From NCBI GenBank assembly GCA_964427825.1, contig CAYRUU010000011.1, positions 1 to 27,881 on the forward strand: a stretch of 27,881 nucleotides of DNA, read 5' to 3'. The position numbers and the translations under genes were made by a program. Numbering within the stretch: position 1 is the stretch's first letter; every line of letters begins with the position of its first letter. A model generated the notes under the pieces. It saw only the letters and a list, made by a program, of their open reading frames with translations. It was not told where the DNA came from and did not search any database. Of the stretch, positions 6,083 through 12,304 are shown piece by piece. The stretch is from GCA-2747515 sp964427825. Its GTDB lineage: Bacteria > Patescibacteriota > Minisyncoccia > Moranbacterales > GCA-2747515.

Positions 6083-8023
6083 CTACTTCGCCTCGCCGTC
6101 TTTTGGGGCATCTTCTACCTCGGCGTCCTTAGGACCACTGTCGGCAGATGCTGCACCAGCATCGCTCGCCGATGTGGCGCCGTCCGCGGATTGTTCTTTT
6201 GCGGCGGCCTCCTGCGCGGCTTTATAGAGTTTCTCGCCGATCTTCTGTGCTGCAGTGGACAATTCTTCCGTTGCCTGCTTGATCTTCTCACCATCGGCGT
6301 CTTGATCTTTCAAGACCTCTTTCAGTGCATCAACTTTCTCTTGCACCGGCTTTTTCTCGTCGTCGGTAATCTTGTCGCCAGCATCTTTGATCGCCTTCTC
6401 CGTCGTAAAGACAAGGGTGTCCGCCGCATTGCGCAGCTCCACGCGTTCTTTCTTTTTCTTGTCTTCCTCCGCATGCGTCTCCGCATCTTTCTTCATCCGA
6501 TCAATTTCCTCTTGCGTGAGACCGGACGATCCTTCAATGCGAATGGATTGCTCCTTGCCCGACGCCTTATCCACCGCCTTGACGTTCAAGATTCCGTTGG
6601 CGTCAATGTCAAAGGCGACTTCCACCTGCGGGATACCACGCGGTGCCGGCGGAATACCGTCCAAGATAAACCGTCCCAGTGTCTTGTTGTCCACCGCCAT
6701 TTCGCGCTCACCCTGCAGCACGTGGATTTCCACACTCGGCTGATTGTCCGCTGCTGTGGAAAAAATCTGCGACTTACTTGCGGGAATGGTGGTGTTTTTC
6801 TCAATAAGCGGCGTACGCACACCACCCATTGTCTCAATACCTAGCGTCAACGGCGTCACATCCAGCAAAAGCACATCTTTGACATCACCCTGAAATACGC
6901 CACCCTGAATGGCCGCACCCATTGCCACAACTTCATCAGGATTCACCGTCATATTCGGTTTTCTGCCAAAAAATTCTTCCACCGTTTTTTGGATGATCGG
7001 CATACGCGTCATACCACCCACCAAAATTACCTCGTCAATGTCTTCCTTGCTAAAGCCGGCATCTTTGAGTGCTTGCTGGGTCGGCTCCAGCGTTTTTTGC
7101 ACCAAGTCACCCACAAGCGCTTCCAGCTTCGCGCGCGTAAGCGTCATCACCAAATGCTTCGGGCCGTCGTCACTCGTTGTGATAAACGGTTGATTGATCT
7201 CCGTTTGCTCCGCAGATGATAGTTCAATCTTCGCCTTCTCCGCAGCTTCCTTCACGCGTTGCAGTGCCAGATTGTCTTTGGACAGATCAATGCCCTCCTG
7301 CTTCTTGAACTCTTCCAAGATCCAGTTAATCACCACCTGATCAAAGTCGTCACCGCCAAGGTGTGTGTTGCCGTTGGTCGCCTTCACTTCAATCGTGTCA
7401 TTACTCACTTCCAAAATGGACACGTCAAACGTTCCACCGCCAAGGTCGTACACGGCGATTTGCTCATCGTTTTTCTTGTTGAAACCATATGCCAGCGCGG
7501 CTGCTGTTGGCTCATTGATCACGCGACGCACCTTCAAGCCCGCAATTTCGCCGGCTTCTTTGGTTGCCTTGCGCTGTGCATCGTCAAAATATGCCGGCAC
7601 AGTAATCACCACTTCTTCAATCTTCTCACCCAGCTTGGCTTCCGCATCCGCTTTGATCTTTCCCAAGATCATGGCACTGATTTCCTGCGGCGTGTAGTCC
7701 TTATCGCCCATCTTTGCCTTAATGCTGCCGGTTTCCGTTTTCACGACGGTATACGGTGACAGTGCGACATCCGCCTGCACCTCCGCATCGTCAAAATGGC
7801 GCCCGATAAAACGCTTGATGCTAAATAACGTGTTGACAGGATTGGTTACTGCCTGTCGCTTTGCCAAAAGACCGACGAGGCGCTCACCGTTTTTGTTCAC
7901 TGCCACCATGGACGGTGTTGTGCGATTACCCTCCGCGCTTTCGATGATTTCCGGCTTGCCGCCTTCAATGACGGCCATTGCCGAATTTGTGGTACCCAAA
8001 TCGATACCGAGAATTTTTGTCAT
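6083..8023 (-). CDS. dnaK: Chaperone protein DnaK (Hsp70)
   Basis: ATP-driven Hsp70 chaperone working with DnaJ and GrpE. The start at 8023 (MTKILGIDLGTTNSAM) gives 646 residues. The frame also opens earlier, at 8044, but that extension is not family-like. Seen in order: the phosphate-1 loop GIDLGTTNS, VITVPAYFDDAQR, VINEPTAAALAYG, the phosphate-2 loop DLGGGTFDVSIL and VGGMTRMP in the ATPase domain. The linker DVLLLDVTPLTLGIE and the substrate-binding domain follow, then a helical lid. The tail is acidic and Ala/Ser-rich, ending DGEAK. It is the last gene of the operon; no dnaJ follows within the window. Confidence 0.99.
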   Translation of the reverse strand: MTKILGIDLGTTNSAMAVIEGGKPEIIESAEGNRTTPSMVAVNKNGERLVGLLAKRQAVTNPVNTLFSIKRFIGRHFDDAEVQADVALSPYTVVKTETGSIKAKMGDKDYTPQEISAMILGKIKADAEAKLGEKIEEVVITVPAYFDDAQRKATKEAGEIAGLKVRRVINEPTAAALAYGFNKKNDEQIAVYDLGGGTFDVSILEVSNDTIEVKATNGNTHLGGDDFDQVVINWILEEFKKQEGIDLSKDNLALQRVKEAAEKAKIELSSAEQTEINQPFITTSDDGPKHLVMTLTRAKLEALVGDLVQKTLEPTQQALKDAGFSKEDIDEVILVGGMTRMPIIQKTVEEFFGRKPNMTVNPDEVVAMGAAIQGGVFQGDVKDVLLLDVTPLTLGIETMGGVRTPLIEKNTTIPASKSQIFSTAADNQPSVEIHVLQGEREMAVDNKTLGRFILDGIPPAPRGIPQVEVAFDIDANGILNVKAVDKASGKEQSIRIEGSSGLTQEEIDRMKKDAETHAEEDKKKKERVELRNAADTLVFTTEKAIKDAGDKITDDEKKPVQEKVDALKEVLKDQDADGEKIKQATEELSTAAQKIGEKLYKAAQEAAAKEQSADGATSASDAGAASADSGPKDAEVEDAPKDGEAK

Positions 8024-8097
8024 AGGACGTATGTTATATGTCAATTACTCTTGTGCGGATAATCTCCAAGCGTGATGCTTAATGATCTTATCCTCTT

Positions 8098-8124
8098 CCC
8101 TCCGCACCGCTCCGGTGCGGAGGG
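8098..8124. repeat. Strong stem-loop between hsp20 and dnaK
   Basis: CCCTCCGCACC and GGTGCGGAGGG form a perfect 11-bp stem around GCTCC. Neither strand has a U-run after it, so it is not a standard terminator. It may slow decay, mark a processing site or cause partial termination. Confidence 0.6.
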
Positions 8125-8151
8125 ATCGGAGAAGACGATCGTGCGTCATCC

Positions 8152-8571
8152 CTATTTACCCCTAAGGTTCACCGTAATCTTCTTTTGCTTCGCTTCTTCC
8201 GCCTTGGGTAATGTGATGCGCAAAATACCCTTCTCATAGTCCGCACTCGCCTCATCACCCTTGACGGCAAACGGCAAGATCACCGAACGTGAGAACGCAC
8301 CGCAGCGCATTTCCTTGCGATAGTAGTTCTCGCGTTTCACCTCTTTCTTTTCCTGCACGTCACCACTGATCGTCAACACATCATTCTCTACAGCGACATC
8401 CACCTCCTCGGCTTCAATACCTGGCAACGACATCTCAACAATCAAGTTGTCATTGTCCTGGTACATATCCACCGCTGGTGTGTAGCCCTGTGCAACGAAT
8501 GGGAGAAACGCTTCGCCAAAAAACCGATCAATATCGGATGCCGGCGAAAAACGGATCATATCACGTGTCAT
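8152..8571 (-). CDS. Small heat shock protein, Hsp20/alpha-crystallin family
   Basis: ATP-independent holdase that binds unfolding proteins and hands them to DnaK. The start at 8571 (MTRDMIRFSPASDIDRFF) is preceded by AAGGGGGTGA at good spacing, so the longer frame from 8592 is rejected. The 139-residue protein has a short N-terminal arm. The alpha-crystallin domain starts near YTPAVDMYQDNDNLIVEMSLPGIEAEEVDV and includes ENDVLTISGD and the conserved end YEKGILRITLPKAEEAKQKKI. It sits between grpE and dnaK in the HrcA-controlled operon, which is consistent with heat induction. Confidence 0.95.
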   Translation of the reverse strand: MTRDMIRFSPASDIDRFFGEAFLPFVAQGYTPAVDMYQDNDNLIVEMSLPGIEAEEVDVAVENDVLTISGDVQEKKEVKRENYYRKEMRCGAFSRSVILPFAVKGDEASADYEKGILRITLPKAEEAKQKKITVNLRGK

Positions 8572-8635
8572 AATGTGCTCACCCCCTTCCATGTCATGTT
8601 CATATACTTTATCTTAATTGCTTGATGATCTGTAT

Positions 8636-9577
8636 TTATGCAGCCGTGCCCTGTCCCACTGCCACACGTGCCACGCGCAATACTTTCATGCCAACCATAT
8701 ACCCCGGCTGAATCACCTTCGTCACCACCGCATCACCGTCAATCACATCGTCCTCGTTTTCCTTCACCGCCTCCATGCGCACCGGATCAAACACATCACC
8801 TTCCTTCACATCCATCCGCGTCACACCCTTTTCCTCAAACACCTTTTCCATCTGTTGGCGAATATACATGATGCCCGTCACCCACGGATTGTCCGCCTGA
8901 TCGGCGGGGATGTGATCGGTCGCCACGTGAAAATTATCCACAACCGGCAGCAGTTCCATAATGACACCCTCGGCAGCATAGGTGGCAAAATCCTTCTGCG
9001 TTTGCGCCTGTCGTTTCTTATAGTTGTCAAAGTCTGCCATGCACCGCGTCCATCGCCCTTCCGCCTCCTGCAAAGCAACAAGCTCTTCCGCCTTGCGCAC
9101 ACTCTCCTTGATCCACGGTCCAATCTCTTCATGATGCTCTACTTCCTGTGCCGTCAGCCACTGCATGTCCATATGCTCCTCGCTCAAGACAATATCACCA
9201 CCGTCATACCACACCAGCGCAATCGTATTCACACCGCTCGGATAGCGCGCACTTTCGTTGATCATGAGAATCGTATGGCACAGCATTGTCGGGAGTGAGG
9301 TGACATCCAGACCCGTTTCCTCCCGCACCTCACGCACAAATGCCGCAGCCACATCCGCTTCACCCTCATCCATATGCCCGCCCGGCAAATCCATCGGACC
9401 GTATTTCTCCATCCACCGCGCATGCGCTGGTGACCCACTCTTTGTTGGTGCGACACGCATAATGAGATAGGTGCGCGTCTGCGGGTTGTAAAAGAGCGCC
9501 TTTTGCGAAAAGCGGAACACACGCCGTACAATCGTGTCCTTCTCTTCGGTATTCTTTTGTTTTTCCTGCTGTGTCAT
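8636..9577 (-). CDS. grpE: Nudix hydrolase-GrpE fusion protein
   Basis: A single uninterrupted frame of 313 residues joins two domains. Residues about 15-155 are a Nudix hydrolase: LIMRVAPTKSGSPAHARW, then the Nudix box GGHMDEGE...REVREETGL (66-90), then QWLTAQEV. The box has eight residues between the first glutamate (E73) and R82 E83, one more than the GX5EX7REUXEEXGU consensus. Residues about 165-308 are GrpE, the DnaK nucleotide-exchange factor: ADFDNYKKRQAQTQ, ELLPVVDNFHVA, FDPVRMEAVKE and the beta-domain end PGYMVGMKVLRVARVAV. The long N-terminal coiled coil of ordinary GrpE is reduced to about 20 residues. The gene lies 27 bases after hrcA, in the usual grpE position. Confidence 0.92.
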   Translation of the reverse strand: MTQQEKQKNTEEKDTIVRRVFRFSQKALFYNPQTRTYLIMRVAPTKSGSPAHARWMEKYGPMDLPGGHMDEGEADVAAAFVREVREETGLDVTSLPTMLCHTILMINESARYPSGVNTIALVWYDGGDIVLSEEHMDMQWLTAQEVEHHEEIGPWIKESVRKAEELVALQEAEGRWTRCMADFDNYKKRQAQTQKDFATYAAEGVIMELLPVVDNFHVATDHIPADQADNPWVTGIMYIRQQMEKVFEEKGVTRMDVKEGDVFDPVRMEAVKENEDDVIDGDAVVTKVIQPGYMVGMKVLRVARVAVGQGTAA

Positions 9578-9604
9578 GGTTGTTGTTTGTTAAAAAATGA
9601 CCTT

Positions 9605-10345
9605 TTAGAAAAGCTGCATAACAATGATCGCCGCACCCGTCCCACCTAAAATCTTCTTCACATACTCAATCAGGGATTTCGTGCGTTCGTATTTCATATT
9701 TTTCGGACCAATCAGCGCCACAATGCCCTTCTCACCGTCTTGATCAAACTGACTGACGATCATAGAGTAGTTCTTTGTCTTGGCAAACGGATTGTCTTCA
9801 CCGATGAGAATTTTCGTCTCCCCGTCAGCGACCAATTTCATCAATTCATCACACCGCTCGTCAATATAGTCCAAACTTTCCGCCAGCGCGCAAATGTCAT
9901 CCAAGTTGTCTCGGTCCACATTCTCCAAAAGCGACCGCAATCCAAACTCTGAAAATTCCTCCTTGTTCGGTAAAACGCTCACCGCCACATAACCACTCAG
10001 CGTTGACAACAGTCGCGCCGTCGTGCGCGTGAGTCGCATGTTTTGCGCCTTGAGTTGCAGTAGTTCTTTTTGAAGCGCCTGCTGCTCTTTTTTGGACAAC
10101 TCCCGCTCGGGCATCACTTCTTCCACAAAGTAGCGATACCCTGCGTCCGTCGGAATGCGCCCGGCGCTCGTGTGCGGTTGATACAAGAGACCCGCTTCTT
10201 CCAGCATTGCCATGTCATTGCGCAGTGTCGCACCAGAGACGGTAAACCTATACTTCTCCGCCAACACCGACGACCCCACTGGCAATCCTGTTTTGGTGTA
10301 TTCTTCAATCACTGCAACTAAAATTTTTGCTCGTCGCTCGTGCAT
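9605..10345 (-). CDS. hrcA: Heat-inducible transcription repressor HrcA, compact form
   Basis: HrcA represses chaperone operons by binding CIRCE. From MHERRAKILVAVIEEYTKTG at 10345 it is 246 residues, against about 340 in well-known homologues. The winged-helix part is present (GLPVGSSVLAEKY, VSGATLRNDMAMLEEAGLLYQPHTSAGRIPTDAGYRYFV). The core LSTLSGYVAVSVLP and the C-terminal block ILIGEDNPF...VALIGPKNMKYERTKSLIEYVKKIL are also present. The stretch between them is short, so the inserted dimerisation domain appears missing. An in-frame ATG at 10363 lies only about 5 bases from the predicted transcript start. First gene of the operon, beside a perfect CIRCE. Confidence 0.95.
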   Translation of the reverse strand: MHERRAKILVAVIEEYTKTGLPVGSSVLAEKYRFTVSGATLRNDMAMLEEAGLLYQPHTSAGRIPTDAGYRYFVEEVMPERELSKKEQQALQKELLQLKAQNMRLTRTTARLLSTLSGYVAVSVLPNKEEFSEFGLRSLLENVDRDNLDDICALAESLDYIDERCDELMKLVADGETKILIGEDNPFAKTKNYSMIVSQFDQDGEKGIVALIGPKNMKYERTKSLIEYVKKILGGTGAAIIVMQLF

Positions 10346-10374
10346 AGATGTGAAATTTATCATGTGCTATGTTC

Positions 10375-10402
10375 AGTATAACAGTGTTAGCACTCCTGTC
10401 AA
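10375..10402 (-). promoter_or_regulatory. Promoter of the hrcA-grpE-hsp20-dnaK operon
   Basis: Minus strand: -35 TTGACA (10397-10402), 16-base spacer, -10 TATACT (10375-10380). The -35 lies in the CIRCE spacer and one CIRCE arm lies in the promoter spacer, so HrcA binding would block polymerase directly. Confidence 0.9.
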
Positions 10403-10413
10403 GAGAGTGCTAA
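10387..10413. promoter_or_regulatory. CIRCE operator (HrcA binding site)
   Basis: TTAGCACTC (10387-10395), nine-base spacer, GAGTGCTAA (10405-10413). It is a perfect match to the conserved CIRCE inverted repeat and lies immediately upstream of hrcA, which indicates autoregulation. Confidence 0.98.
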
Positions 10414-10432
10414 TTCTTGGAAAAAATAAAAT

Positions 10433-10458
10433 GGCAAGGACGCTACTTCGTCCTTGCC
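10433..10458 (-). terminator. Terminator after the 10484-10786 gene
   Basis: A perfect 10-bp stem, GGCAAGGACG/CGTCCTTGCC, with a 6-nt loop is followed on the minus strand by ATTTTATTTTTTCC. It separates the small unknown gene from the heat-shock promoter. Confidence 0.9.
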
Positions 10459-10483
10459 AGTAATATATTTTTCAGTCGCGCTT

Positions 10484-10786
10484 CTAGGGGCGCATGCGGT
10501 TTTCTACTACCTGTGCACGCATGCGCTTTTGCGCAAAATCAAGCGTGACCAGATCTCCGCTGCGTGCATACATCAGTGAAAATGTGGCATCCCCGGTAAC
10601 GATTACCCGTCGCCCGTTAATGTCAAACTTCACGTTTTGCAAACGAAGTCCGTTCCGAAGATTATCAAAATCTTTCGGCGGAATCCCACGGATAATAAAT
10701 TTCTGTGCTTTCTGTTTGGTTTGAACTGCTCCAAACTGCACTATGGCGCGGAAAATATCATCCCAAGAAAGCTCACAGCACTCCAT
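10484..10786 (-). CDS. Small hypothetical protein (100 aa)
   Basis: I do not recognise this family. The start at 10786 (MECCELSWDDIFRAIVQFGAV) follows AGGAGG five to six bases upstream, one of the best ribosome sites in the window. The 69 bases before it in the longer frame are promoter and leader. The protein is basic towards the C-terminus (QKRMRAQVVENRMRP) and has two adjacent cysteines at residues 3-4. It has no membrane segment, and alternating hydrophobic stretches suggest beta strands. It is monocistronic, with a palindrome over its promoter and a strong terminator, so it is probably real and regulated. Confidence 0.75.
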   Translation of the reverse strand: MECCELSWDDIFRAIVQFGAVQTKQKAQKFIIRGIPPKDFDNLRNGLRLQNVKFDINGRRVIVTGDATFSLMYARSGDLVTLDFAQKRMRAQVVENRMRP

Positions 10787-10818
10787 TTTTTCCTCCTTTT
10801 TAAAATGAAACCGCCTGA

Positions 10819-10855
10819 ATATGTGATAATGTACTGCCATCATCACATATACCAA
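10819..10855 (-). promoter_or_regulatory. Promoter with palindromic operator candidate
   Basis: ATATGTGAT (10819-10827) and ATCACATAT (10842-10850) are perfect 9-bp inverted arms with a 14-base spacer. Minus-strand promoter elements TTGGTA (10850-10855), an 18-base spacer and CATTAT (10826-10831) lie across them. The palindrome is clear; the promoter match is moderate. Confidence 0.5.
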
Positions 10856-10880
10856 ACGGCTTCTTACTCGCGAAACAGAA

Positions 10881-11120
10881 TTACTTCTCCGGCACGGGAT
10901 CCTCCCCGCCGGGGTGCCAGGGATGGCAGCGCGCGACGCGTTTTACCCCCAACCATCCGCCGCGCACCCCGCCAAAACGCACAATCGCCTCATAGGTGTA
11001 TTGCGAACACGTCGGGTGGAAACGACACAGCCGCTCGCCATAGATGGCGGACAGCGGACCGTGATCCAATGACAGTGTCTTTTGATAAAGCCGTATCAAC
11101 TGTAAAATAACAGTTTTCAT
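10881..11120 (-). CDS. yidD: YidD, membrane protein insertion efficiency factor
   Basis: YidD is a small membrane-associated protein that helps YidC-dependent insertion of inner-membrane proteins. The start at 11120 (MKTVILQLIRLYQKTLS) gives 79 residues, the family size. Diagnostic motifs are the amphipathic N-terminal helix, CRFHPTCSQYTYEAI, GGWLGVKRVARCHPWHPGG and the C-terminal DPVPEK. The longer frame from 11213 runs through the promoter and is rejected. In most bacteria yidD sits between rnpA and yidC; neither is next to it here. It has its own consensus promoter and diverges from the corA-like gene. Confidence 0.95.
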   Translation of the reverse strand: MKTVILQLIRLYQKTLSLDHGPLSAIYGERLCRFHPTCSQYTYEAIVRFGGVRGGWLGVKRVARCHPWHPGGEDPVPEK

Positions 11121-11147
11121 CACGATTTTTTTACTACATGATTGTAG

Positions 11148-11176
11148 ATTATACGGTAAACGACATCTTTTGTCAA
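11148..11176 (-). promoter_or_regulatory. Consensus promoter of yidD
   Basis: Minus strand: -35 TTGACA (11171-11176), 17-base spacer, -10 TATAAT (11148-11153). Both hexamers and the spacing are perfect sigma-70 consensus. Confidence 0.9.
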
Positions 11177-11215
11177 ACCGCATTTTTGTCCGAATCGCGC
11201 ACGCAAGCCTCACGA

Positions 11216-11243
11216 TTGTCTCTTGCGCAAAAAGTGGTATACT
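11216..11243 (+). promoter_or_regulatory. Promoter of the corA-like gene
   Basis: -35 TTGTCT (11216-11221), 16-base spacer, -10 TATACT (11238-11243) preceded by TGG (extended -10). Transcription would start near 11250, about 20 bases before the start codon. Confidence 0.6.
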
Positions 11244-11269
11244 GTAATAAAATACATAGAAAAATTGAT

Positions 11270-12190
11270 ATGTCCATGAAAATTGTCACCCACGAAGGAC
11301 TTACGTGGATTGACATTGAAAACCCCACAAAACACAATATCCAATACATTCGCGAACATTTCAATGTGCACCCGCTTGCCATTGAAGAGTTTGTCACACC
11401 AACCTACCGCGCTCGCGCTACCAAATACAGTAATTGCCTCTTCCTCACCATCCACATCCCGCTCTTCAACGTTGACAAGCGCACCACCTATGCCGGCGAA
11501 GTGGACATCCTGCTCACCAAGACCCACCTCATCACCGGACACAAGCATGACATCTACCAACTCCGTACGTTTTTTGACACACTCCAACAATCTGAAGGCA
11601 AGCGCCGCACCTACATGATCCACTCCACCGCCCACCTGCTCTACGAAGTATTTCGGATCCTCACAGAATCCTGTTTTCCGCGCTTGGATCACATTGTGCG
11701 CCACATTGACGACGTACAGGAAGGCATCTTCAATGGATCGGAACGACAAATGGTGCGTGAGATCAGCATCATCAAGCGCGACATCCTCAACTTCCGTCGC
11801 ACATTGATGCCGCAGCGCTCCATTGTGGAATCCATCATTGCCCAACCCAACGGCGTCGTGCCTGACAACATCAAAATCTACTACCAAGACCTCATCGGGA
11901 CCAATATCCGCTTGTGGAATGATCTGGAAAGCGCAAGAGAAACAATTACATCTTTGGAGGAAACTAACAATTCCCTCCTCTCCGAACGTATCAATCGCAA
12001 CACTCGCATCATTACTATTTTCTCCACACTCCTCATCCCCGTCTCCGTCTACATCAACTTCTTTAGCATTAACACGGACCACATCCCCTTCAGCAGTCAC
12101 CCGCTTGCCCTCCTTATTCACCTTATCCTCGCACTCTCTATCGCCGCCACCACCTATCTCATCTTTAAGTTGGCAAAGTGGATTGACTGA
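11270..12190 (+). CDS. CorA-like divalent cation transporter
   Basis: Homopentameric channel family for Mg2+ and related ions. The start at 11270 (MSMKIVTHEGLTWIDIENPT; MKIV at 11276 is an alternative) gives 306 residues. The cytoplasmic domain shows HPLAIEEFVTPTYRARATKYSNCLFLTIHIP and long helices (IDDVQEGIF, REISIIKRDILNFRRTLMPQR) as in CorA. Two C-terminal membrane spans are visible: IITIFSTLLIPVSVYINFF and LALLIHLILALSIAATTYLIF. The family's GMN selectivity signature after the first span is replaced by Y-I-N followed by FF, so ion specificity may differ. The longer frame from 11138 includes promoter sequence and is rejected. Confidence 0.87.
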   Translation: MSMKIVTHEGLTWIDIENPTKHNIQYIREHFNVHPLAIEEFVTPTYRARATKYSNCLFLTIHIPLFNVDKRTTYAGEVDILLTKTHLITGHKHDIYQLRTFFDTLQQSEGKRRTYMIHSTAHLLYEVFRILTESCFPRLDHIVRHIDDVQEGIFNGSERQMVREISIIKRDILNFRRTLMPQRSIVESIIAQPNGVVPDNIKIYYQDLIGTNIRLWNDLESARETITSLEETNNSLLSERINRNTRIITIFSTLLIPVSVYINFFSINTDHIPFSSHPLALLIHLILALSIAATTYLIFKLAKWID

Positions 12191-12230
12191 TGCCGGGATT
12201 CGTAACCGGGTATACCCGCATGCGATGCGA

Positions 12231-12260
12231 TTGAATTTTTACCGTACCATGTGCTATAGT
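12231..12260 (+). promoter_or_regulatory. Possible promoter of cysS
   Basis: -35 TTGAAT (12231-12236), 18-base spacer, -10 TATAGT (12255-12260). A start near 12267 would fall inside the hairpin at 12264, so the promoter and terminator overlap. Confidence 0.45.
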
Positions 12261-12263
12261 AGA

Positions 12264-12286
12264 AGCAGGTCTCAGACCTGCTTTTA
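12264..12286 (+). terminator. Terminator after the corA-like gene
   Basis: AGCAGGTC-TCA-GACCTGCT (8 bp, 3-nt loop) is followed by TTTATTG. It lies 74 bases after the corA-like stop and 19 bases before the cysS start, so it may also affect entry into cysS. Confidence 0.75.
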
Positions 12287-12304
12287 TTGCTTGATTGCGT
12301 ATGT

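Noticed and set aside
6050..6844. Plus-strand frame of 264 codons opposite the end of dnaK
   Set aside because: It is antisense to the DnaK lid and tail and passes through the dnaK terminator.
8024..8060. TTGACA next to TATAAC just before dnaK as a separate dnaK promoter
   Set aside because: The two elements touch with no spacer, so they cannot form one promoter, and no other good -35 is placed for TATAAC.
11210..12121. Antisense open frame of 303 codons across the corA-like gene
   Set aside because: It is a mirror of a clear membrane-transporter gene, has no recognisable domain, and crosses the promoter region. High GC at third positions explains the long opposite frame.
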